Part shown: piece by piece, positions 61,172-64,000 of the stretch
How positions within the stretch are numbered: the stretch's first letter is position 1
Layout: each line of letters begins with the position of its first letter
Source of the DNA: Comamonas serinivorans
Lineage (GTDB): Bacteria; Pseudomonadota; Gammaproteobacteria; Burkholderiales; Burkholderiaceae_C
Length of the DNA stretch: 64,000 bases
Assembly (NCBI RefSeq): GCF_002158865.1
Contig: NZ_CP021455.1
Span: 3,534,001 to 3,598,000, forward strand
Direction: 5' to 3'
Position numbers and translations under genes: made by a program
The notes under the pieces: model-generated
The model's input: only the letters and a program-made list of their open reading frames with translations
Database searches by the model: none
What the model was told of the DNA's origin: nothing

Positions 61172-62593
61172 CAAGGCAGAGGGCCGCCACGCGATGAAGG
61201 CGTGCCACGCAGCGCGCAGCGCCTCCTGGTCGGCCGGCGGGCGCACGGCCAGCCGCACCCAGCCGGGCAGGCCCATGGACGTGGTGTCGCGCAACTTGAC
61301 GCCGCGCGCGCGCATGAAGGCCAGCATCGCGGCCAGCTCACTCGCACCGGCATCGGCCACGCCACCCTCCGCGGGCGATGGCACGACCGGCGGCCTGGCC
61401 ACGCCATAGGGGCTGTCGCTGGGCTGCAGCACCCAGCCCATGGCCTGCAGCATGGCGTTCTGCATCTGCCGCCAACGGCGCAACTGGTCGAGCGAGCGCT
61501 GCAGCCACTGCTGCACCTCGGGCTGCAGCCAGGCCTTGAGCATGGCCACGCCATGCGCACCCACCGGCCACGACGGGGCCAGGGCCCGCAGGCGCTGCGC
61601 CAGCTGCCACGCCGGGCTGCCCACCTCCAGCGCCGAGCGCGGCGCCACCAGGTAGGCCGCACGCACGCCCGTCAGCCCCAGGGCCTTGTTGGGCGTGAAG
61701 AGCTGCCAGACCTGCTCGCGCCGGGCCGGCGACAGGCTGCTGTGCCCGTCCAGGCGCAGCGGCGCGTAGGCGGCGTCCAGCACCCAGACCTGCTCAGGGT
61801 GCGTGGCGTCAAGGTGCGCCAGTTCGGGCACCCCCTGGCCGGTGGGGCTGGCCGGTTCGCAGTGCCAGACGAGGTCGGCCTGCCCCGGCTGGCTGGCCAG
61901 CGGCAGCTGCCAGGCGCGCGCGGCGCGCGCGTAATCGCCATAGGCCTGGCGGGGCACCCACACGCGCGGCGGCGCAGCCGGGCCGGCGCGGCTGGCCACG
62001 GCTGCGGTCAGGCGGGCAATGCACTCGCTGGCGCTGGCGCCCAGGATGATTCGATCTGGGTATACCCCGATTTCCGATGATAAATCAGCAATGAGCGACG
62101 CGTACTCCGGGTCGGGGTAATGGCTGGCATCGGCCTGCGCCACCGCCTCGGCCGCTTGCGGGCAGGGGCCGCAGGCATTGGCGTTGGTGGAGAAGTCGTG
62201 CCGCGCCACGCCCAGTGCATCGGGCCCGCCGTGCACGTGGCGCGCCGACACCGAGGCCGAGGCTTCGGGGCGCGCCTGCAGCTCAGCGGCAGCGGGGTGT
62301 TCCGCCGCGCGGCCACGGACCGTGGCGACAGGCTGACCGGGTGACTTGGCGTGAGCCCGGGTCGCAGATTCGGCGTCGGTCGAAGACTCGGCAACGACCT
62401 CGGCGGACGCCTCCGCGAGACCTTGGGCCAGCGCACCGGCCAGGGCCTGGGCAAAGGCCCCTTCGGCCAAGGGCTGGGGCGGCGCTGCCTGGCGCAAGGC
62501 CTGGGTCGGGCCGGCGTTCCGGGCCACACCGGCCACGGTCGGCATGCCGACCTCGGGGTGGCTCAAGGCCACGGCGTTGTCTTTACTCACCAT
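61157..62593 (-). CDS. CobC/CobD-like PLP-dependent threonine-phosphate decarboxylase
   Basis: 478 residues from the ATG at 62593. The aminotransferase-like domain starts near VHGGPDALGVARHDFSTNANACGPCP and has SHYPDPEYASL, a PLP Lys in FTPNKALGLTGVRAAYLVAP, and RLAVRPPADQEAL at the end, which fits the CobC/CobD family that makes aminopropanol phosphate for the B12 nucleotide loop. It has an extra N-terminal stretch of about 120 low-complexity Ala-rich residues, not usual for the family. Residues in the segment at 62057-62108 are encoded by palindrome copy 22. Forms an operon with cobQ. Name by motif; alternative aminotransferase roles not excluded. Confidence 0.85.
   Translation of the reverse strand: MVSKDNAVALSHPEVGMPTVAGVARNAGPTQALRQAAPPQPLAEGAFAQALAGALAQGLAEASAEVVAESSTDAESATRAHAKSPGQPVATVRGRAAEHPAAAELQARPEASASVSARHVHGGPDALGVARHDFSTNANACGPCPQAAEAVAQADASHYPDPEYASLIADLSSEIGVYPDRIILGASASECIARLTAAVASRAGPAAPPRVWVPRQAYGDYARAARAWQLPLASQPGQADLVWHCEPASPTGQGVPELAHLDATHPEQVWVLDAAYAPLRLDGHSSLSPARREQVWQLFTPNKALGLTGVRAAYLVAPRSALEVGSPAWQLAQRLRALAPSWPVGAHGVAMLKAWLQPEVQQWLQRSLDQLRRWRQMQNAMLQAMGWVLQPSDSPYGVARPPVVPSPAEGGVADAGASELAAMLAFMRARGVKLRDTTSMGLPGWVRLAVRPPADQEALRAAWHAFIAWRPSALAVST
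62057..62108. repeat. 52-bp palindromic repeat, copy 22 (within a CDS)
   Basis: TGGGTAT at one end and GTACTCC at the other, with inner blocks TTTCCGATGATAAATC and AGCAATG. It matches copy 7 closely (GGGTAT..CCC..TTTCCGATG) and has the same 52-bp length. In the CobC-like reading frame it encodes about EYASLIADLSSEIGVYPD. Confidence 0.7.
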
Positions 62594-62753
62594 GTTGCAT
62601 GCGTTGCGGGGATGCGCGTCAGAGCCTGCGCGAGGCAGGACGTTCCGCGCCGAGTGTGTCGCTGTGCGTCACCCAAACCCTGGATTGTCGCAGCCACCCT
62701 GAGCCGCGCGCGCACGTCGGGCACAGGCAGGCCCTGCGGCCAGCCAGCGGTGG

Positions 62754-63242
62754 CTAGCGGGTCGAGCAGGCGTCGCAGGACGCCGTGCCATTGGGTCCGG
62801 GGGTGCCGGGCGTCACCTCGCCGGGCGTCACCTCGCCACGCGGCGTCACGCCCGGCACCGCCTCGAGCGAAGCCAGGATGGGGCAATCCGGCCGGTCGTC
62901 GCCGTGGCAGTGCTGCACCAGGGTTTGCAGGGTGACCTTCATGGCCTCCAGCTCGGCGATCTTCTGGTCCAGCGCCACCACGTGGGCCGTGGCCAGCGCT
63001 TTCACGGCCTTGCTGGGGCGCGTGCGGTCGAGCCAGAGCGCCAGCAGCTGCCGGATTTCGTCGAGCGAGAAGCCGAGGTCGCGCGCGCGCCGCACGAAGC
63101 GCAGCGTGTGCAGCTCGCGCTCGCCGTACTGCCGGTAACCGGCGTCGGTGCGCTCGGCCGCCGGCAGCAGGCCGATGCCCTCGTAGTGGCGAATCATCTT
63201 GGCCGACACGCCGGAGGCCTGGGCCGCTTGTCCAATGTTCAT
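62754..63242 (-). CDS. cueR: MerR-family regulator, CueR-like
   Basis: 162 residues from the ATG at 63242 (MNIGQAAQASGVSAKMIRHYEGIGLLP). A MerR winged helix is followed by a coiled dimerisation helix (LDQKIAELEAMKVTLQTLV) and the effector loop with C112-x7-C120 (CHGDDRPDC), the two-cysteine arrangement of Cu(I)-sensing CueR. The C-terminus has an unusual Gly/Pro/Thr tail with repeats EVTPGEVTPGTPG and a third and fourth cysteine in SCDACSTR. It probably activates a copper efflux gene that is not in this window. The start of panC lies 317 bp further on, in the opposite direction. Confidence 0.86.
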   Translation of the reverse strand: MNIGQAAQASGVSAKMIRHYEGIGLLPAAERTDAGYRQYGERELHTLRFVRRARDLGFSLDEIRQLLALWLDRTRPSKAVKALATAHVVALDQKIAELEAMKVTLQTLVQHCHGDDRPDCPILASLEAVPGVTPRGEVTPGEVTPGTPGPNGTASCDACSTR

Positions 63243-63559
63243 GGTGTGTCCTGGTTGCGGAACGGGGCGCCATGGCGTGGATCGCGGCACTGGCGCAGGC
63301 CGCTGCAGACCGCGCAGGTTGGCGCCCCACCCGCTGGCAGTCAGCGCGGCCGACCCGTTCGGCCACGCCCGAGACGCCTGTGCGGCCCCCCCTTTTCGCC
63401 TGTCTGCCAGGCCCACGCCAGCGCCGTGCGCCCGGTGTTTCCGTCCGGCATGGTGCCCCAATGCGCCGGGCAAGCGCCGGTACAGGGTAAATTCGCCGCC
63501 TGATTCACCTGCTGCGCCAACCCGCCGGCGCGGCAGCCCGCCGTTTCACCCGCTCGCCC

Positions 63560-64000
63560 ATGCACGTCGTTCACACCATCGCCGACCTTCGCCAGGCCCT
63601 GGCCGGCAGCCAACACCCCGCCCTCGTCCCCACCATGGGCAACCTGCACGAAGGCCACATTGCGCTGGTCCAGCGCGCCAAGCCGCTGGGCGACATCCTG
63701 GTCACCAGCATCTTCGTGAACCGCCTGCAGTTCCTGCCCCACGAGGACTTCGACAGCTACCCGCGCACGCTGCAGGACGACTGCGCCAAGCTCGAGGCCG
63801 CCGGCTGCGACATCGTGTTCGCGCCCAAGGAAAGCGACCTCTACCCCGAGCCGCAGACCTTCAAGGTGACGCCCGACCCCGCGCTGGGCGACCTGCTGGA
63901 AGGCCACTTCCGCCCCGGCTTCTTCACCGGCGTGTGCACGGTGGTGATGAAGCTGTTCTCGGCCGCCCTGCTGGGCCGCCCCCGCAGCACGGCCGTGTTC
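63560..64000 (+). CDS. panC: pantothenate synthetase (partial, cut by window end)
   Basis: 147 codons from the ATG at 63560 to the window end. ATP-dependent condensation of pantoate and beta-alanine. N-terminal motif is PTMGNLHEGHIALVQRAK with H30-E-G-H33, the ATP-binding HxGH-like signature, then VTSIFVNRLQFLPHEDFDSYPRT and LYPEPQTFKVTPD, all typical of PanC. The KMSKS-like motif lies beyond the end. It is not followed here by panD, which is outside the view. coaD, a later CoA step, is 39 kb upstream in the window. Confidence 0.95.
   Translation, partial: MHVVHTIADLRQALAGSQHPALVPTMGNLHEGHIALVQRAKPLGDILVTSIFVNRLQFLPHEDFDSYPRTLQDDCAKLEAAGCDIVFAPKESDLYPEPQTFKVTPDPALGDLLEGHFRPGFFTGVCTVVMKLFSAALLGRPRSTAVF

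Overview
The window is a GC-rich chromosomal segment of a betaproteobacterium, most probably a member of the Comamonadaceae (Burkholderiales). The basis is gene content and order (folC-dedD-cvpA-purF-metZ, HAD-Rieske-sppA, a long fused HrpA, a thioesterase-GNAT fusion) and protein style, not a marker-gene phylogeny. Most of it is compact core genome with short operons on both strands. No phage, integrase, transposase or CRISPR array was seen.

Layout. 0.2-3.3 kb: small hypothetical, YbaK deacylase, RsuA-type pseudouridine synthase, DUF2726-like protein and monothiol glutaredoxin. 3.7-6.0 kb: HAD phosphatase, Rieske protein and SppA peptidase. 6.3-7.1 kb: two tandem Asp-Glu-Ala tRNA triplets behind one strong promoter, then gltX. 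8.7-14.3 kb: folC-dedD-cvpA-purF-metZ. 14.4-17.5 kb: ArsC/Spx-like protein, cardiolipin synthase and acyl-CoA dehydrogenase. 17.7-18.15 kb: a broken uracil-DNA glycosylase. 18.4-23.15 kb: a compact thiazole/oxazole-modified peptide (TOMM) locus with a leader-binding ocin-ThiF-like protein, a Cys/Ser/Thr-rich membrane protein, a YcaO cyclodehydratase and a SagB-type dehydrogenase. 24-31 kb: coaD, an amidase remnant, a citrate-synthase-like protein with an N-terminal HTH, a family III CoA-transferase and an SDR. 30.7-33.5 kb: RNase R and three near-identical tRNA-Leu(CAG) genes. 33.6-46.6 kb: AlkB-like, thioesterase-GNAT, glyoxalase, YihY, Amt, SPFH-HTH, zinc-ribbon membrane protein, phosphoesterase, GNAT, beta-hydroxyacid dehydrogenase and TPR protein. 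47-53.3 kb: Gly-rich CTERM-like surface protein, DUF2721, Ala-rich lipoprotein, RoxA-type oxygenase and a HipBA pair. 53.7-64 kb: HrpA, membrane phosphoesterase, cobyric acid synthase with a CobC/CobD-like aminotransferase, CueR-like regulator and the start of panC.

The most striking signal is a family of 22 near-palindromes of fixed length (52 bp; one of 51 bp), about one per 3 kb. They lie almost always between genes and often touch a stop or start codon. Outer arms are GCAGTAT/ATACTGC or variants such as GGGGTAT/ATACCCC, inner arms are CCGTT/AACGG, and the middle arms vary between copies but remain paired within many of them. Two copies lie inside reading frames (the TOMM membrane protein and the CobC-like protein), and one supplies both the end of the CobC-like gene and the ATG of cobQ. 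Other repeats are heptamer and hexamer tandem arrays (21.8, 29.7 and 44.1-44.3 kb), a 90-bp dispersed repeat (29.3 and 46.9 kb) and a probable repeat-derived insertion inside hrpA. The genome therefore seems unusually rich in short intergenic repeats.
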